Assembly (NCBI RefSeq): GCF_004339525.1
Contig: NZ_SMGE01000001.1
Location: 868,001-932,000 of the forward strand
Length of the DNA stretch: 64,000 nt
Reading direction: 5' to 3'
Origin: Flavobacterium sp. 90
Lineage (GTDB): Bacteria; Bacteroidota; Bacteroidia; Flavobacteriales; Flavobacteriaceae
The position numbers were made by a program, and so were the translations under genes. The notes beneath the pieces were generated by a model. It was not told the origin of the DNA. It saw only the letters and a list, made by a program, of their open reading frames with translations, and ran no database searches. Of this stretch, positions 1-7,069 are shown in pieces. The number at the start of each line of letters is the position of its first letter. The first letter of the stretch is position 1.

Positions 1-12
1 TTATAATAAATA

Positions 13-39
13 CCTAACAGGTTTTGGAAACCTGTTAGG
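13..39. repeat. Short palindromic repeat (12-bp arms)
   Basis: Inverted repeat with arms CCTAACAGGTTT and AAACCTGTTAGG around three bases. It lies in a non-coding stretch at the window edge. From memory this palindrome is common between genes in flavobacteria. It may also act as a hairpin at the end of a transcript from the gene left of the window; that part is inference. Confidence 0.6.
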
Positions 40-70
40 ATAAATAAATGCCCTTTTTTACCCCAAATAT

Positions 71-187
71 CCTAGCCCCGATAGTAGTGGAAATCCTTTT
101 ACTTTTTTCTTTAAAAAGTAAAAGATTGAAACGGATTGCTTCGCCAGTTCGCACTTTCAGGCTCGGGTGCAGGAAATAGCTCCTAAA
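71..187. repeat. Intergenic repeat element, copy 1 (covarying hairpin)
   Basis: First of three related elements (others at 21401-21486 and 52951-53026). The core hairpin is at 96-124: arms CTTTTACTTTTT and AAAAAGTAAAAG around loop TCTTT. Upstream it has AGCCCCGATAG, and downstream it ends in GGAAATAGCTCCTAAA, both shared in part with copy 2. The arms differ between copies but stay complementary. No coding capacity is evident. Confidence 0.75.
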
Positions 188-213
188 AAATCTACTAAAA
201 TAAATAACCCAAT

Positions 214-245
214 GAGGATGAGATTGCTTCGTTCCTCGCAATGAC
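214..245. repeat. 32-bp dispersed repeat, copy A
   Basis: This 32-base sequence, starting GAGGATGAGATTGC and ending CTCGCAATGAC, recurs exactly at 2800-2831. The opposite strand encodes the artefactual peptide RGTKQSH, familiar from spurious flavobacterial ORFs. The copy ends inside the first codons of one possible start (ATG at 241) of the downstream porin gene. Confidence 0.85.
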
Positions 246-252
246 TAACAAA

Positions 253-1329
253 ATGAAAAAAATAATACTTACCGCTTTAATCGTTTTTGGTTTTAGCAAT
301 TTACATGCACAAGAAGAATCTAAAAGTCCGTTTACATTTTCAGGATATGTAGAGACTTATTATAGTTATGATTTTGGGAAACCAGAAGATCATACACGCC
401 CGAACTTTTTTTACAATTTTAATAAAAGCAATGAAGTGAATATTAATTTAGGTATGGCAAAAGTGAATTATTGGAAAGAGAATGTTCGTGGAAATTTTGC
501 TTTAATGGCGGGAACTTACGCCGAATATAACATGGCGGCGGAACAAGGTTTATTGAAAAATATCTACGAAGCAAATGTTGGTGTTAAGATTTCCCAAAGC
601 CATAATTTATGGATTGATGCGGGAATTATGCCGGCTCACATAGGTTTTGAAAGTGCGATTGGAAAAGATTGTCAGACTTTGACGAGAAGCATTTTGGCTG
701 AAAACTCTCCTTATTATGAAACGGGAGTTAAAATTGGTTACACATCTGAGTCCGGGAAATGGTATCTGGCCGGAATGTACTTGAACGGATGGCAACGTAT
801 CGAGAAGGTAAAAGGCAATCAAACGCCAGCTTTTGGAACGCAGATTACTTATAAACCATCAGATAAAGTGGTTTTGAACTGGAGTACTTATGTTGGAAAT
901 GAACAACCAGATATTGACAAAAAATGGCGCTATTTTAATAACTTTTATGGGCAATTTAAAGTAACGGATAAAACAAATGTTACGGCTGGTTTTGATGTTG
1001 GATCGCAACAAGCGGCTAAAAACAGTAATAAATATGATACTTGGTTTTCGCCAGTTTTGATTCTGCAATACAAACCTACTGATAAAATTCAGCTTGCAGC
1101 TCGTGGTGAATATTATAGTGATGAAAAAGGAGTCATTATTACAACAGGAACTCCAAATGGTTTTAAAACTTACGGATTTTCAGCTAACTTTGATTACTTA
1201 GTTACTGATAATGTAATGTTTAGATTAGAAGCAAGGAATCTTTCTAGTAAAGATGAAATATTTACAAAAGACAATCTGCCTACGAATACAAATGCGTTTG
1301 TAACGTCTTCGCTGGCGATCTCATTCTAG
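253..1329 (+). CDS. Outer-membrane beta-barrel porin
   Basis: Predicted outer-membrane beta-barrel protein of the porin-like families often called BBP2 or 'porin' in Bacteroidota. From the start MKKIILTA the N-terminus is a Sec signal peptide ending near LHAQ. The remainder is alternating amphipathic strands rich in aromatic residues and ends in the typical C-terminal strand (SSLAISF). I chose ATG 253 because it begins a normal signal peptide; ATG 241 would add four residues, and its ATG is supplied by the end of a dispersed repeat. The length of about 358 residues suits a 14-18 strand barrel. The KdpD-like genes downstream suggest association with a potassium-uptake (kdp) locus whose transporter genes would lie left of the window, but substrate and role are not shown by the sequence. 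Confidence 0.8.
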   Translation: MKKIILTALIVFGFSNLHAQEESKSPFTFSGYVETYYSYDFGKPEDHTRPNFFYNFNKSNEVNINLGMAKVNYWKENVRGNFALMAGTYAEYNMAAEQGLLKNIYEANVGVKISQSHNLWIDAGIMPAHIGFESAIGKDCQTLTRSILAENSPYYETGVKIGYTSESGKWYLAGMYLNGWQRIEKVKGNQTPAFGTQITYKPSDKVVLNWSTYVGNEQPDIDKKWRYFNNFYGQFKVTDKTNVTAGFDVGSQQAAKNSNKYDTWFSPVLILQYKPTDKIQLAARGEYYSDEKGVIITTGTPNGFKTYGFSANFDYLVTDNVMFRLEARNLSSKDEIFTKDNLPTNTNAFVTSSLAISF

Positions 1330-1338
1330 TATTTATTT

Positions 1339-1527
1339 GCCACAGATTGCACAGATCAAAAGGATTATTAAATTACTCAGTGTGAATTTCTGCCACAAAT
1401 TACACAAATTTACACAAATTTACACAAATTAAACTAGTCAATTTCATGCCATTTTTCAAATAAAAAATTCGTGTAAATTTATGTAATTCGTGGCTAAAAA
1501 ATCTTTTTAATCTGTGCAATCTGTGGC
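1339..1527. repeat. Nested inverted repeats between porin and kdpD-like gene
   Basis: Two nested inverted repeats. The outer arms at 1339-1366 and 1500-1527 (starting GCCACAGATTGCACAGAT) match with about two differences. The inner arms at 1392-1420 and 1466-1494 (starting GCCACAAATTACACAAAT) also match closely. TACACAAATT is repeated in tandem at 1401-1430. A similar nested structure lies at 6050-6200. It could fold into a long hairpin in mRNA. Confidence 0.75.
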
Positions 1528-1574
1528 TAAAAAAAATTAAAAAACTTTGTGACTTAGCACCTTCACACAAACAT

Positions 1575-2702
1575 ATGAAAGAAGAAAAAGAAAATAACGC
1601 ACAGCACTTTCTCGATTTAATTCAGAAATCACGAAAAGGAAAGTTTAAAGTCTATATTGGGATGAGCGCCGGTGTGGGGAAAACTTATCGGATGTTACAA
1701 GAAGCACATTCGTTGTTGAAGAACGGAATTGATGTGAAAATTGGCTACATCGAAACACATATGCGAAAGGAAACGCATGAACTTTTATCTGGTTTGCCCG
1801 TAATTCCGCGGCGAACCATTTTCTATAAAGGGAAAGAGCTGGAAGAACTCGATGTTCAGGCAATTATAAACCTTAGACCTGAAGTGGTAATTGTTGATGA
1901 ATTAGCGCACACGAATGTTGAAGGAAGCAAAAATGAAAAACGCTGGCAGGATGTTCTGGAAATTCTGGAAGCGGGAATCAATGTGATTTCGGCAGTGAAT
2001 ATTCAGCATATTGAGAGTTTAAATGAAGATGTAAAACGCATTACAGGGATTGATGTTCAGGAACGGATTCCGGATAATGTTTTAAGATTGGCAGATGAAG
2101 TCGTAAATATCGATTTGACTTCTGAAGATTTGATTGCCCGTTTGAAAGAAGGGAAAATTTATACGCCGGACAAAATTCAGACGGCTTTGGCAAACTTCTT
2201 TAAGTCTGATCAGATTTTACAATTGCGTGAATTGGCTCTGAAAGAAGTAGCAAGTCAAGTGGTTCGAAAAGTTGAAAATGAAGTGCCTCAGCTACATGCT
2301 TTAAGACACGAAAAACTTTTGGCGTGTATTAGCAGTAATGATAAAACAGCTAAAATTGTGATTAGAAAAGCGGCTCGTCTGGCGAGTTATTACAACGGAT
2401 CCTGGTATGTTTTGTATGTAGAAACTCCGCAGGAAAGCAGTACTAAAATTGCGTTGGACAAACAACGTCATTTGATTAATAACTTTAAACTTGCAGTGCA
2501 ACTAGGTGCAGAAGTCATTAAAATTGAACATAAAAATATTGCAGATGCAATTTTGATCGCCGCCGAAGAAAAACAAATTACAACTGTTTGCATCGGTAAA
2601 CCGCATTTTAATTTATTTAAAGTAATTTTGGCTACGACGATTTTCAGGCGTTTATTAAATCGTCTTTCTTTATCGAATGTTGACCTTGTTATTCTGTCTT
2701 AA
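1575..2702 (+). CDS. KdpD-type sensor N-terminal domain protein (KdpD domain plus USP)
   Basis: Corresponds to the cytoplasmic N-terminal part of the potassium sensor kinase KdpD. Residues about 20-235 form the KdpD domain, with a Walker A-like motif GMSAGVGKT (29-37) and a Walker B-like VDELAHTN (near 106-113). Residues about 245-375 resemble a universal stress protein domain. There are no transmembrane helices, no dimerisation histidine and no ATPase module, so at 375 residues it equals less than half of the roughly 890-residue E. coli KdpD. The missing membrane and kinase parts may be supplied by the separate kinase at 2835-4556. By family knowledge this domain senses potassium or ATP status and tunes kdp expression. 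It starts at ATG 1575; the upstream spacer is filled by inverted repeats. The stop is clean, so it is a split gene form and not an obvious frameshift. Confidence 0.88.
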   Translation: MKEEKENNAQHFLDLIQKSRKGKFKVYIGMSAGVGKTYRMLQEAHSLLKNGIDVKIGYIETHMRKETHELLSGLPVIPRRTIFYKGKELEELDVQAIINLRPEVVIVDELAHTNVEGSKNEKRWQDVLEILEAGINVISAVNIQHIESLNEDVKRITGIDVQERIPDNVLRLADEVVNIDLTSEDLIARLKEGKIYTPDKIQTALANFFKSDQILQLRELALKEVASQVVRKVENEVPQLHALRHEKLLACISSNDKTAKIVIRKAARLASYYNGSWYVLYVETPQESSTKIALDKQRHLINNFKLAVQLGAEVIKIEHKNIADAILIAAEEKQITTVCIGKPHFNLFKVILATTIFRRLLNRLSLSNVDLVILS

Positions 2703-2799
2703 ATATGAAATGTTTTATGTAAAATGTGAGATGCTTTTGTGAAACACCTTTTACATTTCACGATTAACTTTTTACTATAAAAAACAATAATTAAATTTA

Positions 2800-2831
2800 G
2801 AGGATGAGATTGCTTCGTTCCTCGCAATGAC
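2800..2831. repeat. 32-bp dispersed repeat, copy B
   Basis: Exact second copy of the 32-base repeat at 214-245, in the same orientation. It ends three bases before the ATG of the histidine kinase at 2835, so it occupies the position where a ribosome-binding region would be. The placement mirrors copy A at the porin start. Confidence 0.85.
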
Positions 2832-2834
2832 GTC

Positions 2835-4556
2835 ATGAGAATTAAAACTAAATTGAATCTGGGAGTTGGGTTATTATTTTTACTAATAATAATACTCACA
2901 TTGGTGAGTGCCTTTTATATTTTCTCAATAAAAAAAGACACGGAGAATATTCTGAAAGCAAATTATAATACGCTTGAATATTCCAGAAATATGCTTTTGT
3001 CTTTGGACGAAATTACTACTAATAAAGAAAATGCGATTGTTACTTTTAAAGAAAACCTTCAGAAGCAAACACAAAATGTTACTGAAGAAGGTGAAAAAAA
3101 AGGAACCGATAGTCTTAAGAAAAACTTTGCTCTTTTAGAAAAAAACAGCTCTGATGAGTCTTTAAAAATGCAAATCAGACAAGACATTTTTGAGATTATG
3201 AAACTCAATATGAATGCCATAAAGAAAAAAAGTGATATCGCTAAACATACCGCAGAAACCGCCAATTTATGGATTGCTATTGTTGGAACTTTATGCTTTC
3301 TGATTGCTTTTAATTTACTGATTAATTTGCCTAATAATATTGCCAACCCTATTAAGGAGTTGACGTTGAGTATTAAGGAAATTGCCAATAAAAATTATTC
3401 AGAACGAGTTCATTTTACCAATCATAACGAATATGGAGATTTGGCAAAATCGTTTAATACAATGGCGCAAAAACTAGAGGAATATAATAATAGTAATTTA
3501 TACAAATTGTTCTTCGAGAAAAAACGCCTGGAAACACTTATCAATAACATGCACGATCCTATTATTGGATTGGATCATGAAGGAATTATTTTGTTTGTGA
3601 ACGATGAAGCGCTGAAAATTATCGGAATGAAATCTGAAGATGTTATAGGGAAATCGGCTTCTACTCTTGCTTTGTCAAATGATTTAATTCGGTCTTTGAT
3701 TTTGAAAGAAGTAGCAACTGATTCTCAGAAAAAACAGCCTTTGAAAATTTTTGCTAACGGAAAAGAAAGTTATTTTGATAAAGAAACTATCAATATCACC
3801 ATAACACCAACTGGAGAAGAAAAAGAAATCAATATTGGCGATGTAATTATTTTGCGAAATATTACCTTATTTAAAGAACTTGATTTTGCGAAAACTAATT
3901 TTATTGCCACAGTTTCACACGAATTAAAAACACCAATCGCTTCTATAAAACTAAGTCTTCAATTGCTTCAAAATACCAAAACAGGTGATATGAATGATGA
4001 TCAAAAGCAATTGGTTGAAAGTATTAAAGATGATAGTCAAAGGTTATTGAAAATCACAGGCGAATTGCTGAATTTATCACAATTAGAAACCGGAAATATT
4101 CAGTTAAATATCGAAAAAAGTAATCCGTACGCTATTGTAAATTATGCTACTGAAGCTGTAAAAGTTCAAGCAGACCAAAAGCAAATTAAACTTATTATTG
4201 ATGCTGACGAAAATCTCCAAAATGTAAAAGCCGACAGTGAAAAAACAGGTTGGGTTTTGATTAATTATCTATCGAATGCAATTACTTATTCTTCTGAAAA
4301 AAGTACGATTATCATTAAATTAAAAGAAGAAAAGGATCAAATTATATTTCAGGTAATCGATACCGGAAAAGGAATTGACGCGAGATATAAAGACAAAGTT
4401 TTTGATAAATATTTCCAGATTCCCGGAAGTCAAAAATCAGGAACGGGATTAGGATTAGCAATCAGCAAAGAATTTATCGAGGCCCAAAATGGTAATATTG
4501 GCGTTGAAAGCAATTTAGGTTTGGGAAGTACATTCTGGTTTTCATTGAAAGTTTAA
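2835..4556 (+). CDS. Membrane sensor histidine kinase (HAMP-PAS-HisKA-HATPase)
   Basis: Two-component sensor kinase of the inner membrane. Visible order: TM1 (about 9-31), an extracytoplasmic helical region (about 32-143), TM2 (about 144-163), HAMP linker (about 164-216), PAS domain (about 230-345), HisKA with phospho-acceptor His362 in SHELKTP, and a HATPase domain with N-box NYLSNAI, G1 DTGKGI and G2 GTGLGLAIS. The gene follows the KdpD-domain protein in the same direction with 132 bp between, so the two may together do the work of one KdpD. No response regulator gene is next to it in this window; a kdpE-like partner could lie left of the window. ATG 2835 directly follows a dispersed repeat. 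Kinase function is certain; the potassium link rests on context. Confidence 0.9.
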   Translation: MRIKTKLNLGVGLLFLLIIILTLVSAFYIFSIKKDTENILKANYNTLEYSRNMLLSLDEITTNKENAIVTFKENLQKQTQNVTEEGEKKGTDSLKKNFALLEKNSSDESLKMQIRQDIFEIMKLNMNAIKKKSDIAKHTAETANLWIAIVGTLCFLIAFNLLINLPNNIANPIKELTLSIKEIANKNYSERVHFTNHNEYGDLAKSFNTMAQKLEEYNNSNLYKLFFEKKRLETLINNMHDPIIGLDHEGIILFVNDEALKIIGMKSEDVIGKSASTLALSNDLIRSLILKEVATDSQKKQPLKIFANGKESYFDKETINITITPTGEEKEINIGDVIILRNITLFKELDFAKTNFIATVSHELKTPIASIKLSLQLLQNTKTGDMNDDQKQLVESIKDDSQRLLKITGELLNLSQLETGNIQLNIEKSNPYAIVNYATEAVKVQADQKQIKLIIDADENLQNVKADSEKTGWVLINYLSNAITYSSEKSTIIIKLKEEKDQIIFQVIDTGKGIDARYKDKVFDKYFQIPGSQKSGTGLGLAISKEFIEAQNGNIGVESNLGLGSTFWFSLKV

Positions 4557-4559
4557 AAA

Positions 4560-5040
4560 AGAGCCGTAGGCTCAACGTGTATTGTAGGGCTGGATTTTAA
4601 TCCAGTTCCGTTATAATACAAAATCAACAATATGGATCGTCCCTGCGGGGATTTTGCATCGTAATACATTTTTTAACCGGATTAAAATCCGGTCCTACAA
4701 TATGAATCGTCCCTTCGGGACTTTAAAAATATGGTAACAACGGATTAATCAAGAAACCTCGGGACGTTGTACAATATAAATCATTCCTACGGAATTTAAT
4801 ATTGTATTGTCTGTTAGAATAAAGCCGAAAATGTATAGTCCCTACGGGACATTATTACCCATCTCAATTATTTTTTTCTACCAATATTTAACTCCTAAAG
4901 GAGTATGTATTGTAATAATTATATATTCGTAGATTTTGTTTGTTTTTGCATCCAAAATTTAATTTACAGAAGTATCTCGTAGAGATTATATGTTGGTAGA
5001 AAAAAAATTATACGCGATATCTTTGTCCCGTAGGGACTAA
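4560..5040. repeat. Palindrome-rich intergenic repeat cluster
   Basis: Non-coding 0.5 kb packed with short dyad modules. They include GAGCCGTAGGCTC at its start, GTCCCTTCGGGAC (4709-4721), GTCCCTACGGGAC (4838-4850), GTCCCGTAGGGAC (5025-5037), an ACCGGATT/AATCCGGT pair near 4677-4694 and a CTCC/GGAG module near 4891. Spacing is irregular and the units vary. This fits REP-like intergenic mosaics of Bacteroidota, not a CRISPR array. No REP-associated transposase gene is in the window. Confidence 0.7.
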
Positions 5041-5135
5041 ACCTATATTTAATCTTTGTCTATCTGTTTGATATTGAAATCATTATTGATATCACCATTG
5101 AATTTGAACCTTTTGTCCTCTAATATTTAGCTAAT

Positions 5136-5195
5136 CTTAATCTAACTATCTTATTTAAAGTCATGAAATTAATATTGACTTAAGGTTAGATTAAG
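5136..5195. other. 11-bp perfect inverted repeat upstream of PAP2 gene
   Basis: CTTAATCTAAC (5136-5146) and its exact reverse complement GTTAGATTAAG (5185-5195) are separated by 38 bases, ending 57 bases before the PAP2 start codon. It could be a two-site operator or a leader hairpin. Function is unknown. Confidence 0.5.
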
Positions 5196-5252
5196 CCAAA
5201 AATACTTGGTTTGAACATTCGTTATTATTGCAACTTATAACGATAACGAAAG

Positions 5253-6014
5253 ATGTTTTACAAAACGATTTCTCTGGTATTTCTATTTGTTTTTTTTAGT
5301 GCAAATGCGCAACAAAATGACTCGATAACCAAAGTTGACAGTACTTCACATAACTTGAAATTCAATTACAAACAATTAATTATTCCGGGTGTATTAATTG
5401 GTTATGGTGTAATTGGAATTGGAAACGATCAGCTTTTAAGTTTCAACCATCAAATCCAGAGTGAAGTTACTGAGGACATTGACAACAAAATCACTATTGA
5501 TGATTTCTCTCAATACGCGCCCGCAGCTTCTGTTTATGCTTTGAATGCTTTTGGAGTAAAAGGCAAGAACAATATGCGTGATCGTTCTGTGATATTTGTG
5601 ACTTCGTATGTTATTATGGCTTCAACGGTTTTAGGTTTAAAATCGCTTGTGCATGAAGAACGCCCAGACGGAAGTTCGAATAACTCTTTCCCTTCCGGAC
5701 ATACTGCAACGGCTTTTGCCGGAGCTGAGTTTTTATGGCAAGAATACAAAGACAAATCCATTTGGTACGGAATTGCGGGTTATGCCGTTGCAACCGGAAC
5801 CGGATTATTTAGAATTTACAACAATCGCCATTGGTTAACAGATGTTGCAGCGGGAGCCGGAATAGGGATTTTGAGTACTAAATTGGCGTATTGGATGAAT
5901 CCGTATATCACCAGAAAACTTTTTAAATCATCATCTGAAAGTAAATCAACTTCTATGGTAATGCCTTTTTATAATGGACAACAATATGGATTGGGATTTG
6001 TGAAGGTTTTTTAG
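5253..6014 (+). CDS. PAP2 superfamily phosphatase, exported
   Basis: Type 2 phosphatidic acid phosphatase family (lipid phosphatase or acid phosphatase). The N-terminus MFYKTISLVFLFVFFSANAQ is a signal peptide. The three family motifs are visible: KSLVHEERP (motif 1, lysine and Arg-Pro), PSGHTA (motif 2, general-acid histidine) and RIYNNRHWLTD (motif 3, nucleophile histidine with aspartate). Several hydrophobic segments suggest a membrane-bound enzyme acting in the periplasm. Length is 253 residues. Candidate substrates by family are undecaprenyl pyrophosphate, lipid A phosphates or phosphatidyl phosphates; the sequence does not decide between them. It stands alone between two repeat-rich spacers and is probably transcribed on its own. 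Confidence 0.88.
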   Translation: MFYKTISLVFLFVFFSANAQQNDSITKVDSTSHNLKFNYKQLIIPGVLIGYGVIGIGNDQLLSFNHQIQSEVTEDIDNKITIDDFSQYAPAASVYALNAFGVKGKNNMRDRSVIFVTSYVIMASTVLGLKSLVHEERPDGSSNNSFPSGHTATAFAGAEFLWQEYKDKSIWYGIAGYAVATGTGLFRIYNNRHWLTDVAAGAGIGILSTKLAYWMNPYITRKLFKSSSESKSTSMVMPFYNGQQYGLGFVKVF

Positions 6015-6029
6015 ATTTTTATCTGCCAC

Positions 6030-6200
6030 TCCCGATAGCTATCGGGATTCACAGATTAAAAGGATTTTTTTTGAATGACTTTGCCAAGTTTTCTGCCACG
6101 AATTGCACAAATTCCATTCAAAATTTAATCAAAATAATTCGTGTAACTTTATGTAATTCGTGGCAAACAAAAAATCCTTTTAATCTTCTTAATCTGTGGC
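6030..6200. repeat. Nested inverted repeats with 18-bp perfect palindrome
   Basis: Begins with the perfect palindrome TCCCGATAGCTATCGGGA (6030-6047). It continues with outer arms at about 6050-6073 and 6169-6200 (CACAGATTAAAAGGATT and its complement, arm two being longer) and inner arms at 6095-6113 and 6136-6164 (GCCACGAATT-type). It is the same family as 1339-1527. It lies between the convergent ends of the PAP2 gene and the S24 repressor gene, so it could serve as a bidirectional transcript end. Confidence 0.7.
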
Positions 6201-6210
6201 AAAAACTTTT

Positions 6211-6984
6211 TTAAGTATTCGCAGTATTATTTTTTATCTCCATAACTTCTCGTTTTACTTCCAGAAGTAAATCTTTCATACTTTGAGATTCTGTTACTTC
6301 ATGTCGTTTATCGCTTCGGCCAATGCTGCATTCGTATTCCCAAATTTCAAGAATATCTGAAGCTTTCACTTCATAATTTGGATAAAAACGATTGTCTGAT
6401 TCCAAAACCAAAGCATTCTTTTTATTCTTATTAAGACGTTTGTATACCATTCCTTCATTTTTGGTAATCAGGATATACGTTCTACCATCCATCACCTCTC
6501 CCAGCCTTTCTACATAACGACCAATAATTATAGATCCATCTTCGTGTGGTGGCATCGAATCGCCTTCTACAGGAAATCCGCGGTGTTTTCCAGGTCCTAA
6601 AAACGGAAGAGAAACTTGTTGCAGACTTTCAATATATTCCGGATCAGCATATCCGTTTAGATATCCTGCTTTTGCTTTTTGAGATACAATTTCAATATAA
6701 TTCTCTCCAAAACTATCTACTTGTATCGGTAAGATTAGTCGGTTGCCTTCTAATTTTATCAGGTTTTCAATGTTTATCTTTCGTATATCGACAGACAGTA
6801 ATAAATCAATACTCATATGAAAATATAAAGCAATTTGCTTTAAAATATCATATGGCGCTTCGGAGGTTCCATCTTCGTATTTAACGTATCTTCCTCGGGT
6901 AATTCTAAGGTTTTCAGCTAATTTCTCCTGAGATATTTTATGCTTAACCCTCAATGCTCTGATGTTATCTGAAAATAAGGACAT
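6211..6984 (-). CDS. XRE-S24 LexA/UmuD-like autoproteolytic repressor
   Basis: Helix-turn-helix plus S24 peptidase protein, 257 residues from ATG 6984 (an upstream in-frame start would run into the dinB coding region and is rejected). Residues 1-65 form an XRE/Cro-type DNA-binding domain. About 85-230 form the S24 domain with Ser143 in FPVEGDSM and Lys182 in VYKRL, the expected catalytic dyad. An Ala106-Gly107 pair (AKAGYL) sits 36 residues before the serine, as in the self-cleavage site of LexA and UmuD. It diverges from dinB with 85 bp between, so it probably represses the mutagenesis operon and itself until RecA-stimulated self-cleavage. That regulatory model is inferred from family and layout. 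Confidence 0.88.
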   Translation of the reverse strand: MSLFSDNIRALRVKHKISQEKLAENLRITRGRYVKYEDGTSEAPYDILKQIALYFHMSIDLLLSVDIRKINIENLIKLEGNRLILPIQVDSFGENYIEIVSQKAKAGYLNGYADPEYIESLQQVSLPFLGPGKHRGFPVEGDSMPPHEDGSIIIGRYVERLGEVMDGRTYILITKNEGMVYKRLNKNKKNALVLESDNRFYPNYEVKASDILEIWEYECSIGRSDKRHEVTESQSMKDLLLEVKREVMEIKNNTANT

Positions 6985-7069
6985 AATTAATTTGTTATAA
7001 TTTGGAACAACAAATATACAAAAAAATGTTCTTATCTGTACTAATTTTGTTTTATACAAAAACAAGGAG
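6985..7069. promoter_or_regulatory. Divergent promoter/operator of the damage-tolerance cassette
   Basis: Holds a -7 element for each direction: CAAATATA at 7011-7018 (TATATTTG on the minus strand, for the repressor) and TAATTTTG at 7042-7049 (plus, for dinB). Overlapping the dinB element is the imperfect palindrome TTTTGTTTTATACAAAA (7045-7061). A second dyad, TTGTT(N9)AACAA at 6992-7010, lies next to the repressor element. Both are candidate operators for the S24 repressor. AAGGAG directly abuts the dinB ATG and is too close to serve as a ribosome-binding site. Confidence 0.6.

Noticed and set aside
35..241. 68-codon minus-strand frame containing RGTKQSH
   Set aside because: It is made of dispersed repeat sequence; the same artefact peptide appears at the second copy near 2800. 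No coding character.
2699..2899. 66-codon minus-strand frame
   Set aside because: Overlaps the kinase start and the second repeat copy; again contains the repeat-derived RGTKQSH peptide.
3059..3388. 109-codon minus-strand frame inside the kinase
   Set aside because: Antisense shadow of the TM2/HAMP region, which makes hydrophobic residues on both strands.
4560..5040. Possible CRISPR array
   Set aside because: Palindromes are short, variable and irregularly spaced; no constant repeat-spacer unit and no cas genes.
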